Shown piece by piece: positions 8,136-16,009 of a stretch of 33,292 bases of DNA. Origin of the DNA: Paludibacteraceae bacterium (GTDB lineage: Bacteria > Bacteroidota > Bacteroidia > Bacteroidales > Paludibacteraceae); NCBI GenBank assembly GCA_905235225.1, contig CAJOKE010000022.1:1-33292 (forward strand), written 5' to 3'. A program made the position numbers and the translations under genes. Under the pieces are notes generated by a model, which did no database searches, was not told where the DNA came from, and saw nothing but the letters and a program-made list of their open reading frames with translations. Every line of letters begins with the position of its first letter. Position 1 is the first letter of the stretch.

Positions 8136-10415
8136 TTATAATTCGAGTTTGAGTGTTGCTCCGAGTTCTCGCGGCTTGCCTTGTTGGAGGAAGTCGTTGC
8201 CCATTGACCTGAAGTAGAACACGTTGTAGTGTGTGCCGGTGAGGTTTCTTGACCACAGTTGCAGGGAGACGTATTTCCAATGAACAGTTATGTTGGCACT
8301 GAGCAGCGGGTAGGCGTTTTGGGTGACGGTGTTGGATTCGTTCCACCAAATCGGTCCTGTGACATTGAGCCGGACGGAAGCGGAAATCTTCTGCAACCAT
8401 TTGCGCGCCGGACTATATGCCGCCGAAACAAGGGTGTGCATGGTATGTTGTGGAGCGTATGGGATATAGTTGCCCGCATAATCATTGAGACCGTCGCTGA
8501 ATTCCACAAACCGTGCATCGGTGAAGCCGTATGAGGCGTCTGCAATGCCTGACCATTTGCCTTTGAACCACCGGTACTGCAAAGCCGCTTCCGCTCCCCA
8601 AATCCGTGATCGGGCGGCATTGGTCATCATCCGGCCGGTGGTTTTGCCGTTCGGGAAAACGGTGAGTTGCTGGTCGTATGCGCGGATATGGAAGACATCA
8701 AAATCAATCTTGAGTCCGTCCACGGGGAAGAGATGTACACCCGCTTCGAATGTCCAGTCCCGTTCGGGTCGGTAGGCGGTTATGCTGACATCGGAGTATT
8801 TCGGGTCATTGACATTGAGGTGTATCCCCATGTGCGCCGCCATGTCGGTCATGACTTGGTTTTGTGTGACGGTGCTGAATATTTGCGGGTTATATCCGCC
8901 TGCTTTGTACCCCTTGGCGGCATAGGCGTAGATTGTCCCCCATGCGCGTTCATAGGACAGTCCGATCCGTGGCAGCACCTGCAAGTAATGGGCATGTTTG
9001 TTGCCCGAAATGGACGTGTGTACGTTTTCGAAGCCGTCCATGAGTAGCGTAAAGCGGTAGGACACATCGGCGGTGCTGAGATAATCCATGGCAGTGTATT
9101 CGTAGTCCAATCGGATGGCGGCGTAGATGTTCCAGTGGTTTATCTGCAGTCGGCTTTGGTGGTAGAGAGCCGCTCCGGCATTGTACAAACCGAAGTGTCC
9201 GGAGATGAGCAGTTCGTCGTTGCTGATGGCAATCGAATCGTCCGGGAAAACGGAGCGTATGCCGCGGTTGGCGTTGGACAGGATGAGTTCCTCTATTCCT
9301 TCCCTCATGAACGTGACGGGGGCGGAAAGACTGTTGGTTTTGACAAAAGCACTCATTCCCGCCTGCCAGTGGTAGCGGATGGCAGCGGCTTGGCGTTTGG
9401 GGGCAATCGGACGGATGGAACTGACGAGGATGTCAGCTGTCGCGTTGTGCTGTTTTTGCCGCTGTTGCATGGTAAAAATATCGGCGGTTGTGTAATCCTG
9501 ATCCATCTTCATAAGGTCTTGCATGAACTGGTAACTGCCTACGATATCTATGGCGTAGTGTTCGCCTTTGTATGCGGCACGCAGGGACGGAATGACCGCC
9601 AGCCTCTCATAGCCGCCTTCGCGGTTGTATGCAATGACATGCGTCTGTGCGCCGGCATAAGGAAATGCGCCTTGCCTGAGCCAGTCTGTATAGATGGTTC
9701 CGGTCAGCCGCCAACGGTTAGCGGGACAAGCGTCTAAAACGATGCGTCCGCCGGCACCTTGCCCGTAATCGACTTTTTGACCGTTGTAGGTGTTGGTGTG
9801 AAAACCGTCCGTTCGGTTGTATCGCAGAGTTATTCCCCAGCCGAAGGGTTTGTGTCTGTCCGACCTCTGATAATACCCCGCCTGTGCTTCAACACTGTTT
9901 GCGGTGCCGTAGGATAATTTCGCTTTGACGGCATAGGTGGTCAAGTCCAAGGGCAGGAGCGTCCGTATTTCCAAGACACCGGCGGGAGAGTTCCTGCCGT
10001 ACAGGCTGCCTTGTGGCCCTCTGAGCAACTCCATACGCTGAATGTCCTGCAGCCGATGGTCGTACATATTCTTGTCCATGAGCGGCACCCCGTCCACAAC
10101 AACGGCTAAAACCGGCTCGTTGATCCGGCTGCCCAGCCCGCGGATGTAAATGCTGCTTGTCATGGCACTGCCGTAATCGGGCATATGCACGTTGGGAACC
10201 AAGGCGGTGATGTCTTTGGCACTGATAACTTGGTTGTCCTCCATCAGACCGGCGTCGAGTACGCTGACCTGCATGGGGGCGGTTGTGCTTTCATGGCGTA
10301 CACGCGACACGGAGATTTCCACTTCGGGCAAATAAACCGAATCGGTCATCTCCGTGCCGTGTGCAGCCACTACCAACAACATGATAAACCCAATTATGAG
10401 CAATCGCATTTTCAT
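8136..10415 (-). CDS. TonB-dependent outer-membrane receptor
   Basis: 759 residues. A signal peptide (about 1-20) is followed by a TonB-box-like region and a plug domain (about 35-150; SSIYIRGLGSR, VVVDGVPL and the LLRGPQGSLYGRNSPAG block), then a 22-strand-type barrel ending in the aromatic/hydrophobic strand LGATLKLEL. It lacks the N-terminal carboxypeptidase-regulatory-like domain and an adjacent SusD, so it is of the classical nutrient type (siderophore, heme, vitamin or metal) rather than the glycan-uptake SusC type. It is the first gene of a two-gene operon with the small lipoprotein. The predicted transcription start lies only a few nucleotides before the ATG, so the message may be almost leaderless; a second ATG two codons later (MRLL) could be the true start. 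Confidence 0.92.
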   Translation of the reverse strand: MKMRLLIIGFIMLLVVAAHGTEMTDSVYLPEVEISVSRVRHESTTAPMQVSVLDAGLMEDNQVISAKDITALVPNVHMPDYGSAMTSSIYIRGLGSRINEPVLAVVVDGVPLMDKNMYDHRLQDIQRMELLRGPQGSLYGRNSPAGVLEIRTLLPLDLTTYAVKAKLSYGTANSVEAQAGYYQRSDRHKPFGWGITLRYNRTDGFHTNTYNGQKVDYGQGAGGRIVLDACPANRWRLTGTIYTDWLRQGAFPYAGAQTHVIAYNREGGYERLAVIPSLRAAYKGEHYAIDIVGSYQFMQDLMKMDQDYTTADIFTMQQRQKQHNATADILVSSIRPIAPKRQAAAIRYHWQAGMSAFVKTNSLSAPVTFMREGIEELILSNANRGIRSVFPDDSIAISNDELLISGHFGLYNAGAALYHQSRLQINHWNIYAAIRLDYEYTAMDYLSTADVSYRFTLLMDGFENVHTSISGNKHAHYLQVLPRIGLSYERAWGTIYAYAAKGYKAGGYNPQIFSTVTQNQVMTDMAAHMGIHLNVNDPKYSDVSITAYRPERDWTFEAGVHLFPVDGLKIDFDVFHIRAYDQQLTVFPNGKTTGRMMTNAARSRIWGAEAALQYRWFKGKWSGIADASYGFTDARFVEFSDGLNDYAGNYIPYAPQHTMHTLVSAAYSPARKWLQKISASVRLNVTGPIWWNESNTVTQNAYPLLSANITVHWKYVSLQLWSRNLTGTHYNVFYFRSMGNDFLQQGKPRELGATLKLEL

Positions 10416-10423
10416 ATGCGGCG

Positions 10424-10431
10424 CAAAAGTA
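10424..10431 (-). promoter_or_regulatory. -7 element of the TonB-receptor promoter
   Basis: The minus strand reads TACTTTTG, a perfect TAnnTTTG -7 element. At the standard 20-nt spacing no TTG is present (the three bases read AAC), unlike the other promoters here. This suggests dependence on an activator or another sigma factor. The box is only 8 bases upstream of the ATG at 10415. Confidence 0.6.
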
Positions 10432-10441
10432 GCGTATTTGT

Positions 10442-10469
10442 CTTAAAAGATGTTTAAGAGTTTCTTAAA
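10442..10469. promoter_or_regulatory. Operator candidate: three alternating half-sites at 11-bp spacing
   Basis: CTTAAA (10442-10447), TTTAAG (10453-10458) and CTTAAA (10464-10469) are separated by exactly 5 nt each. They form two overlapping inverted repeats whose half-sites repeat every 11 bp, on one face of the helix. They occupy the place of the missing -33 element of the TonB-receptor promoter. This fits binding by a dimeric regulator; which one cannot be told. Confidence 0.55.
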
Positions 10470-10512
10470 TTTATGGTGAAGTGTAACAAAAATTGCAAAA
10501 AATGCGGAAAAA

Positions 10513-10544
10513 TTTGTGTGTATGGATTATTTGTTGTACTTTTG
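10513..10544 (+). promoter_or_regulatory. Promoter of rpsP
   Basis: TTTG at 10513-10516, 20 nt, TACTTTTG at 10537-10544. The start site is expected near 10550, giving a leader of about 95 nt before the rpsP ATG. The spacer ends in TTTGTTG, a TTTG-containing extension also seen before the -7 element of the rpsF, holB and peptidyl-prolyl isomerase promoters. Confidence 0.8.
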
Positions 10545-10547
10545 CAC

Positions 10548-10566
10548 GCTTTTTCGTGTAAAAAGC
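10548..10566 (+). promoter_or_regulatory. Start-site hairpin of the rpsP leader
   Basis: GCTTTTT and AAAAAGC flank a CGTGT loop, beginning 4 nt after the -7 element. Nearly the same element begins at the same distance from the rpsF promoter (14854-14871). Confidence 0.55.
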
Positions 10567-10598
10567 ACGCCAAAAAGATGTACTTAATTATTAACCAC

Positions 10599-10625
10599 GG
10601 GCATGGATTCGTGTAATCCGCGCCC
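10599..10625 (+). promoter_or_regulatory. Hairpin in the rpsP 5' leader
   Basis: GGGC and GGATT pair with AATCC and GCCC around a CGTGT loop, with a short internal loop in the stem. It ends 20 nt before the rpsP ATG. It could be an autoregulatory site for S16 or simply a stable leader stem; no known ribosomal leader family was recognised. Confidence 0.45.
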
Positions 10626-10645
10626 ACAAAAGACAACAAACAGAA

Positions 10646-11188
10646 ATGGCAACAAAAATTCGTTTGGCTCGTCATGGTCACAAAGACTATGCTTACTACC
10701 ACATCGTAGTAGCAGACAGCCGCGCGCCGCGTGACGGCAAAATCATTGAGCGTCTCGGCTCTTACAATCCCAACACAAATCCTGCAACCATCCAGCTCAA
10801 TTTTGAGCGTGCGCTCTATTGGGTAGGCGTTGGCGCACAACCGACTGACACAGCGCGTCATCTTCTTTCCGTAGAGGGTGTGTTGCTGATGAAGCACTTG
10901 CAGGGCGGTGTAGCCAAAGGCGCATTCAGCGCAGAGGAAGCACAGAAACGCTTTGACGCATGGAAAACTCAACAACAGGCTAAGGCAGACAAAGTTTGCA
11001 AGTCTGAGGCAGACAAGAAAGTAGCTGCTCAGAAAGCGGCTTTTGCACAGGAAGTAGAGGCTAACAAAGCCAAAGCGGCTGAGGTGCTGAAGAAACGCCA
11101 GGCTGCTGACGAGGCTCTTGCCGCAGCAGCACAAGAGGCTGCCAAGGAAGCTGCCGAAGCAACCGAGGAAGCTCCTGCTGCAGAGTAA
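10646..11188 (+). CDS. rpsP: Small ribosomal subunit protein bS16
   Basis: 180 residues. The first 85 or so are a standard S16 ([20 protein letters not shown], then [22 protein letters not shown] and a [16 protein letters not shown] segment). The remaining 95 are a low-complexity Ala/Lys/Glu/Gln helix-forming tail, a known feature of Bacteroidota S16 proteins. The protein binds 16S rRNA early in small-subunit assembly. The gene is monocistronic: it has its own promoter and long leader, and a strong terminator follows. It is divergent from the TonB receptor. The start is fixed by the conserved MATKIRL N-terminus and has no Shine-Dalgarno sequence. Confidence 0.97.
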   Translation: MATKIRLARHGHKDYAYYHIVVADSRAPRDGKIIERLGSYNPNTNPATIQLNFERALYWVGVGAQPTDTARHLLSVEGVLLMKHLQGGVAKGAFSAEEAQKRFDAWKTQQQAKADKVCKSEADKKVAAQKAAFAQEVEANKAKAAEVLKKRQAADEALAAAAQEAAKEAAEATEEAPAAE

Positions 11189-11246
11189 ATCCACACCGGC
11201 GGCTGATGACGCTTAGACTGCGGAGCATATTCCGCACAAACAAAAC

Positions 11247-11280
11247 AAAAGTGTGTCAACATGTTGGCGCACTTTTTTTT
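11247..11280 (+). terminator. Intrinsic terminator of rpsP
   Basis: A 13-bp stem (AAAAGTGTGTCAA with TTGGCGCACTTTT, two G-T pairs) with loop CATG is followed by a run of Ts to 11280. A smaller GCGGA/TCCGC hairpin sits just upstream at 11220-11235. Confidence 0.88.
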
Positions 11281-11299
11281 ATTAAAATCACATTAAATC

Positions 11300-11330
11300 T
11301 TGCACATGTGCAATTTTTGTAGTAATTTTG
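11300..11330 (+). promoter_or_regulatory. Promoter with 14-bp palindrome upstream of the peptidyl-prolyl isomerase gene
   Basis: TTG at 11300-11302, 20 nt, TAATTTTG at 11323-11330. The -33 TTG is the left end of a perfect palindrome, TTGCACATGTGCAA (11300-11313), followed by TTTTTGTAG up to the -7 element. The holB promoter has the same arrangement. Confidence 0.75.
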
Positions 11331-11414
11331 CGCGGATTTTGCGGAGTGGAGTAGATTAGGGCGGTTGAACGATGAATATGAATAGAATATAAGGAAAAGT
11401 AATCAGATAATATT

Positions 11415-13187
11415 ATGAAAAAGGTATTAACGACATTGGCAGCGGCTGCGATTGTGCTGAGTGCCGCTGCGCAGGAAGACAAAGTGCTGATGACTATTGC
11501 CGGTGAGCCGGTAATGGTGTCGGAGTTTATGTACATTTATGAGAAGAACAATCAGGAAACAGCTGTTGAACAAAAGAACATTGACGAATACCTTGATTTG
11601 TTCGTTAATTTCAAGTTGAAAGTTCATGAGGCACAAATGCAGGGCATAGACACAACAGAGGCGTTCAAGAAGGAGTTGGCGGGTTATCGCGCGCAGGCAA
11701 CACCTAAATATATGAAGGATCAGGTTGCAATAGACAGTCTTGTGGCGTTGTCCTATGACCGTCTGGCACATGACCGTCGTGCCGCGCATATCGCTATTCA
11801 GTGTCCTATGACGGCTGATGATTCGACCGCCGAAGCGGCACTTGCCAAGATTACGGACATACGCGAGCGTGTAACAACGGGCAAGCCGGTGAAAAACAAA
11901 AAGGGGAAAATAATCAGTCAGAAACCTGAGGATTTCTTTGCTGTGGCAAAGGCTGAGTCCACGGACCCGAGTGTGGGGGAGAACAGCGGTGAATTAGGCT
12001 GGATAACCCCGTTCCGTTATGTTTATCCGTTTGAGAATGCCGTTTATACAACGCCGGTGGGAGAGGTTACGCCTGTGTTCCGCAGTGCGTACGGTTTTCA
12101 TATTGCGCTGGTTGAGGAAGAACGTGACCATGAAGAAGTGAATGCCGCGCATGTCATGAAGATGGTTCCCCGCGGGGATGAGGCGGCGGACGCGGCAGCA
12201 AAGAAGACGATAGACAGCCTGTATGCGTTAGTGCTGAACGGGGCGGATTTTGCGGAAATCGCCCGTGCGGAGTCGGATGACAAGGGTTCGGCAATGCGTG
12301 GCGGCGACCTCGGCTGGTTCGGACGCGGATACATGGTCAAACCGTTTGAAGATGCAGCTTTCGCTCTGAAAGACAGCGGTGATATATGTGCGCCTTTCAA
12401 GTCGAATTTCGGTTGGCATTTCATTATGCTGAAAGGACACCGCGGTATTTTGCCGTTAGAGGAAATGCAGGCGCAGATACTGAAGAATGTCCAACGCGAT
12501 GAGCGTATGAAAGAGGCGGAGCGTTCGTTTGTGGAAAAAGCCCGCGCGGAATATCATCTGCCCGCAGACATGTCGGATGAGGATGTGCGTGCATATGCCG
12601 ATGCACATCTGGAGGACAAATATCCTGACCTCAAGAACCTGGTCAAAGAGTATCACGACGGCATATTGCTGTTTGATGTAAGTCTCAAGGAAGTGTGGAA
12701 CAAGGCAAGCGAGGATACAGAAGGTCTGGCAGCATACTTTAAGGCGCATAAAAAAGATTATACTTGGGATGAGCCTCGTTTCAAGGGTTATCTGGTTCAA
12801 TGCAAGGATGTGGCAACTGAGAAGGCAGTCCGCGCCATTATCCGCAACTCGCACCCCGATTCGATTGACAGTTATATCGCAAAGCGTATTAATATCGCAG
12901 ACAGTGTGACGTATGCCAAATGCAGCAAAGGCTTGTGGGTGAAAGGACAGAACAAGGCTGTTGACAAATTCGGGTTCAAAGTAAAGGATGCCGAGTTTAC
13001 GCCGAGTGAGGAACTGCCGCGAGTTGTTGCTGTCGGCAAGGTCATTAAGGCTCCCGAGGAGTATATGGATGAGCGTGGCAAGGTGACTTCGGATTATCAG
13101 GACGCCCTTGAAAAAGAGTGGATTGAGGAGTTGAAGGGCAAGTATGAGGTGAAGATTGATTACGAGGTTTTGAACGAACTTAAATAA
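11415..13187 (+). CDS. Periplasmic peptidyl-prolyl isomerase with two parvulin domains (SurA/PpiC-like)
   Basis: 590 residues with a Sec signal peptide (about 1-20, cleaved near AAAQ). A SurA-like helical N-domain (about 25-115) is followed by two parvulin-type PPIase domains. The first (about 117-235) contains GENSGELGWITPFRYVYPFE and GFHIALV; the second (about 240-350) contains MRGGDLGWFGRGYMVKPFE and GWHFIMLKGHRG. A C-terminal region (about 360-590) has no motif I recognise. The expected role is folding of outer-membrane and secreted proteins in the periplasm. The gene has its own promoter with a palindrome at the -33 element. Its C-terminus (VKIDYEVLNELK) looks like a natural family end. 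The TAA stop at 13185-13187 is immediately followed, in the same frame, by the TTG that opens gldG. Confidence 0.9.
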   Translation: MKKVLTTLAAAAIVLSAAAQEDKVLMTIAGEPVMVSEFMYIYEKNNQETAVEQKNIDEYLDLFVNFKLKVHEAQMQGIDTTEAFKKELAGYRAQATPKYMKDQVAIDSLVALSYDRLAHDRRAAHIAIQCPMTADDSTAEAALAKITDIRERVTTGKPVKNKKGKIISQKPEDFFAVAKAESTDPSVGENSGELGWITPFRYVYPFENAVYTTPVGEVTPVFRSAYGFHIALVEEERDHEEVNAAHVMKMVPRGDEAADAAAKKTIDSLYALVLNGADFAEIARAESDDKGSAMRGGDLGWFGRGYMVKPFEDAAFALKDSGDICAPFKSNFGWHFIMLKGHRGILPLEEMQAQILKNVQRDERMKEAERSFVEKARAEYHLPADMSDEDVRAYADAHLEDKYPDLKNLVKEYHDGILLFDVSLKEVWNKASEDTEGLAAYFKAHKKDYTWDEPRFKGYLVQCKDVATEKAVRAIIRNSHPDSIDSYIAKRINIADSVTYAKCSKGLWVKGQNKAVDKFGFKVKDAEFTPSEELPRVVAVGKVIKAPEEYMDERGKVTSDYQDALEKEWIEELKGKYEVKIDYEVLNELK

Positions 13188-14771
13188 TTGCGGGTCGCGC
13201 TTGTTATATTGCTGTCTATTTGGGGGCTGTTCCGTTTTGATTTGACGGATGACAAGCGTTATAGCCTTAACGACGCGAGCAAAGAACTTGTGCGTTCGCT
13301 TGACGCGCCGGTTGAGGTGACAATTTATCTTGACGGAGAACTGAATCCCGGCTTCAAGCGGCTTAAACGCGCTACGGAAGAGCTGGTGGACGAATTGGGC
13401 GTTTATGGCTCGTTCAGTCGGCAGAACGGCGACCCGAAAACGCTTGAGCCGTTCGGCTTGACACCAACGATTGTGCATGAGCGGACGCAGGACGGCAGGA
13501 CAGCTCAGACGGCTGTTTATCCGTATGCGACAGTGTGTTACAAGTCTCGCACAACGGTTGTGAGCCTGCTGCACAACACCCGCGGGCAGTCCGGGGAGCA
13601 GAATCTTAATCAGAGTATGGAAAACCTTGAGTACGCTTTTGCGGAGGCTATTCACAGTTTGACAGTGACAGAGCCGTTGCGAATAGCGTTTTTGGAGGGA
13701 CACGGAGAGTTGCCGGAAGAGGCGGTGTATGATATAAGCCGTTCGCTGTCGCGGTATTTTCAGGTTGATCGTGGCGTGTTGGGGGATGACCCGGCCGTTC
13801 TGGACAATTACAAGGTTGTGATTATTGCCGATCCACAGACGCGGTTTTCCGAAAAAGACAAGTATATTATTGATCATTATATCCGTCGCGGCGGGAGTGT
13901 GTTGTGGTGCATAAACGGCGTAAGGTTCAGTCATGATGCACTGACGAAGGAAGGTTTTACGCCGGTTCTGCCGCTTGATTTGAATATCTCCGATTTGCTG
14001 TTCCGTTACGGGGTGCGGGTTAATTCGTCGCTGTTGCAGGATGTTCAATGCCTGCCGGTGCCGGTGAATGTGTCATCCGATCCTATGCAGCCGAATTTTC
14101 AGCCGTTACCGTGGTATTATGCGCCGTTATTGCTAACATCCCAGCAGTCGCCCATAACGCGCAATGTGGGACAGGTCAGTTGCACATTCGTGTCGCATGT
14201 GGACGCTGTCGGCGGCGAAGACGGCTTGGAGAAGGAAGTGCTGCTGGCGACTTCAAATGCAAGTCGTATAACAGCAACTCCTGCCGAAGTGGATTTGGGG
14301 GATATGAACCCGGATCCGGCGACCTTCAAGTATGCGTATATTCCTGTCGCTATGCGGGTTGAGGGCGTTTTTCCGTCACTGTTTTCTCATCGTTTGCCGC
14401 CTGAAGGAATTAAAGAAACGTCGGTGCAGGATTCTGCTGTTTCTGCCAAGCAGATAATAGTTGCTTCGGGAAGTGTTATTCGTAATGAATGGCAGCATAA
14501 CGAGGCTTTGCCGGTAGGGTATGACCGCTATTCGGGAATGACATTCGGTAATCGTGATTTTTTAACGAATGCAGTGCTGTATTTGGCGGATGACGAGGGA
14601 TTGATGTCGCTTAGGCAGCGGGAGATAACCCTCAGACTAATCAACACAAAAAGGGCGTATGCGGTCAAACCGGTTATTCAGGTTTTGAGTGTCGTTCTAC
14701 CAATATTGTTGTTGGCATTGACAGGCGTTATTGTGACTGTTATCCGTCGTCGTAAATATGCCCGAATGTAA
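13188..14771 (+). CDS. gldG: Gliding-motility-associated ABC transporter substrate-binding protein GldG
   Basis: 527 residues of the GldG/ABC-type uncharacterised domain family. The N-terminal block RFDLTDDKRYSLNDASKEL, followed by EVTIYLDGELNPGFKRLKRATEEL, is diagnostic. A large periplasmic domain continues to about 480, and a C-terminal membrane helix (about 498-520; IQVLSVVLPILLLALTGVIVTV) ends in a basic tail. In Flavobacterium GldG acts with GldA and GldF in gliding and type IX secretion; in non-gliding Bacteroidales its role is unknown. The start is odd. The only early start codon is TTG at 13188, directly after the upstream stop and in the same frame, and the first membrane helix is short without the usual basic leader. 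gldF, the normal partner, is not adjacent. This may be a deletion junction or a translationally coupled restart. Confidence 0.85.
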   Translation: MRVALVILLSIWGLFRFDLTDDKRYSLNDASKELVRSLDAPVEVTIYLDGELNPGFKRLKRATEELVDELGVYGSFSRQNGDPKTLEPFGLTPTIVHERTQDGRTAQTAVYPYATVCYKSRTTVVSLLHNTRGQSGEQNLNQSMENLEYAFAEAIHSLTVTEPLRIAFLEGHGELPEEAVYDISRSLSRYFQVDRGVLGDDPAVLDNYKVVIIADPQTRFSEKDKYIIDHYIRRGGSVLWCINGVRFSHDALTKEGFTPVLPLDLNISDLLFRYGVRVNSSLLQDVQCLPVPVNVSSDPMQPNFQPLPWYYAPLLLTSQQSPITRNVGQVSCTFVSHVDAVGGEDGLEKEVLLATSNASRITATPAEVDLGDMNPDPATFKYAYIPVAMRVEGVFPSLFSHRLPPEGIKETSVQDSAVSAKQIIVASGSVIRNEWQHNEALPVGYDRYSGMTFGNRDFLTNAVLYLADDEGLMSLRQREITLRLINTKRAYAVKPVIQVLSVVLPILLLALTGVIVTVIRRRKYARM

Positions 14772-14818
14772 TCTTTTTGTTGCAAAAACATTGTTTTCCT
14801 GTTTTTTTTGCATAAAAA

Positions 14819-14850
14819 TTTGCGTATTCCAAATATTTGTAGTACTTTTG
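14819..14850 (+). promoter_or_regulatory. Promoter of the rpsF-rpsR-rplI-rpmE operon
   Basis: TTTG at 14819-14822, 20 nt ending in ATTTGTAG, then TACTTTTG at 14843-14850. The start site is expected near 14856, giving a leader of about 48 nt. Confidence 0.82.
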
Positions 14851-14853
14851 CAC

Positions 14854-14871
14854 GCTTTTTTGTGAAAAAGC
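14854..14871 (+). promoter_or_regulatory. Start-site hairpin of the rpsF leader
   Basis: GCTTTTT and AAAAAGC flank a TGTG loop, 4 nt after the -7 element. Together with the CAC before and ACA after, it closely copies the rpsP leader element at 10548-10566. Confidence 0.55.
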
Positions 14872-14903
14872 ACAGTATTAACTAATAAATCAAATCAATC
14901 TTT

Positions 14904-15266
14904 ATGTTAAATCATTACGAAGCCGCTTTCGTTCTTACTCCCGTTTTGTCTGAGCCACAGATGAAGGAAGCGGTAACAAAATTCGAGAACCTTCTCAAGG
15001 AAAACGGTGGTACCGTTCAAAACCGTGAGGAGTGGGGTCTGAAGAAACTGGCTTACCCCATCCAAGGCAAAACTACGGGATTCTACGCCTTGCTTCAATT
15101 TGATGTAGAACCCGCTGTAATTGCGACGCTCGAGACAGCTTTCCGCCGTGACGAACGCATTTTGCGCTTCCTCACCACCCGTCTTGACAAGTATGCTTAT
15201 GAGTATGCTGAAAAACGCCGTCATGGAAAATCGGCAGATGTTGAACCCAAACAAGAGGAGGCTTAA
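14904..15266 (+). CDS. rpsF: Small ribosomal subunit protein bS6
   Basis: 120 residues, standard S6 length. The N-terminus [19 protein letters not shown], a central [20 protein letters not shown] strand-helix and [17 protein letters not shown] are all characteristic of S6. S6 binds S18 and 16S rRNA on the platform of the small subunit. It is the first gene of rpsF-rpsR-rplI-rpmE and has its own promoter. It starts without a Shine-Dalgarno sequence in an A/T-rich leader. The last codons (GAG GAG GCT TAA) form the ribosome binding site of the next gene. Confidence 0.97.
   Translation: MLNHYEAAFVLTPVLSEPQMKEAVTKFENLLKENGGTVQNREEWGLKKLAYPIQGKTTGFYALLQFDVEPAVIATLETAFRRDERILRFLTTRLDKYAYEYAEKRRHGKSADVEPKQEEA
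15256..15261 (+). promoter_or_regulatory. Strong Shine-Dalgarno sequence of rpsR
   Basis: AGGAGG lies 7 nt upstream of the rpsR ATG (15269), inside the Glu-Glu-Ala codons at the end of rpsF. Canonical sites like this are uncommon in Bacteroidota, and S18 is one of the proteins that hide the anti-Shine-Dalgarno tail in this phylum. Confidence 0.7.
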
Positions 15267-15268
15267 TC

Positions 15269-15532
15269 ATGGCACAAGAAGAAGTACGCTACCTGACCCC
15301 GCAACAGAATCAGGAGAAAAAGAAAAAGTATTGCCGTTTCAAGAAGTCCGGCATTAAGTACATTGACTATAAGGATCCCGAGTTCCTTAAGAAATTCCTT
15401 AATGAGCAAGGCAAGATTCTTCCCCGTCGTATCACCGGAACCTCGCTGAAATTCCAGCGCAAGGTTGCTCAAGCAGTCAAGAAAGCACGTCATTTGGCAT
15501 TACTGCCCTATGTAACGGATATGATGAAGTAA
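15269..15532 (+). CDS. rpsR: Small ribosomal subunit protein bS18
   Basis: 87 residues. The S18 core is clear: [41 protein letters not shown] and the C-terminal [12 protein letters not shown]18 forms a dimer with S6 on the subunit platform. The ATG at 15269 lies 2 bases after the rpsF stop codon. In Flavobacterium ribosomes, S18 with S6 and S21 forms a pocket that sequesters the 3' end of 16S rRNA, which makes the strong Shine-Dalgarno sequence before this gene noteworthy. Confidence 0.97.
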   Translation: MAQEEVRYLTPQQNQEKKKKYCRFKKSGIKYIDYKDPEFLKKFLNEQGKILPRRITGTSLKFQRKVAQAVKKARHLALLPYVTDMMK

Positions 15533-15563
15533 TTTAATGTTTAACGTTTAAGAGAAAAGAATT

Positions 15564-16004
15564 ATGGAAGTCATTCTGATACAAGACGTAGCAAATCTGG
15601 GCTACAAAAACGACATCGTGAAGGTAAAAGACGGTTACGGCCGTAATTATCTGATTCCGAACAAATACGCTATCATCGCCAACGACAGCAACCGCAAACA
15701 GTTGGCAGAGAACCTCAAACAACAGGCTAAGAAACTGGCTCAGCAACTTGCAGACGCTCAGGCATTGGCAGAGAAACTTGCAGCAACCGTTATCAATGTA
15801 GCCGTTAAGGCGAACGAGGACGGCAAGATTTTCGGTACCGTAACAACGGCTCAAATCGCTGAGGCTCTTGCAGCCCAAGGTTTTGAAGTTGACCGCCGTA
15901 TTATTTCTATCGAGCCTGTCAAGGAGCTGGGCGAAGCTGTTGCAACCGCTCGTCTGCACCGTGAGGTTAAGGCAGAAATCAAACTCAATGTAGTAGCTGA
16001 ATAA
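15564..16004 (+). CDS. rplI: Large ribosomal subunit protein bL9
   Basis: 146 residues, the usual L9 length. The N-terminal domain (MEVILIQDVANLGYKNDIVKV, then KDGYGRNYLIPNKYAI) is followed by a long connecting helix (about 45-80, rich in Lys, Gln and Ala) and a C-terminal RNA-binding domain (IFGTVTTAQIAEAL to the end). L9 stabilises the L1 stalk region of 23S rRNA and affects reading-frame maintenance. It is third in the rpsF operon, 31 bases after rpsR, and has no clear Shine-Dalgarno sequence. Confidence 0.97.
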   Translation: MEVILIQDVANLGYKNDIVKVKDGYGRNYLIPNKYAIIANDSNRKQLAENLKQQAKKLAQQLADAQALAEKLAATVINVAVKANEDGKIFGTVTTAQIAEALAAQGFEVDRRIISIEPVKELGEAVATARLHREVKAEIKLNVVAE

Positions 16005-16009
16005 TTAGA

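Noticed and set aside
12456..14048. Long minus-strand open frame antisense to the PPIase and gldG genes
   Set aside because: It is rich in His, Arg and Cys with no recognisable domain, and lies opposite two clearly conserved genes; it is a codon-bias shadow.
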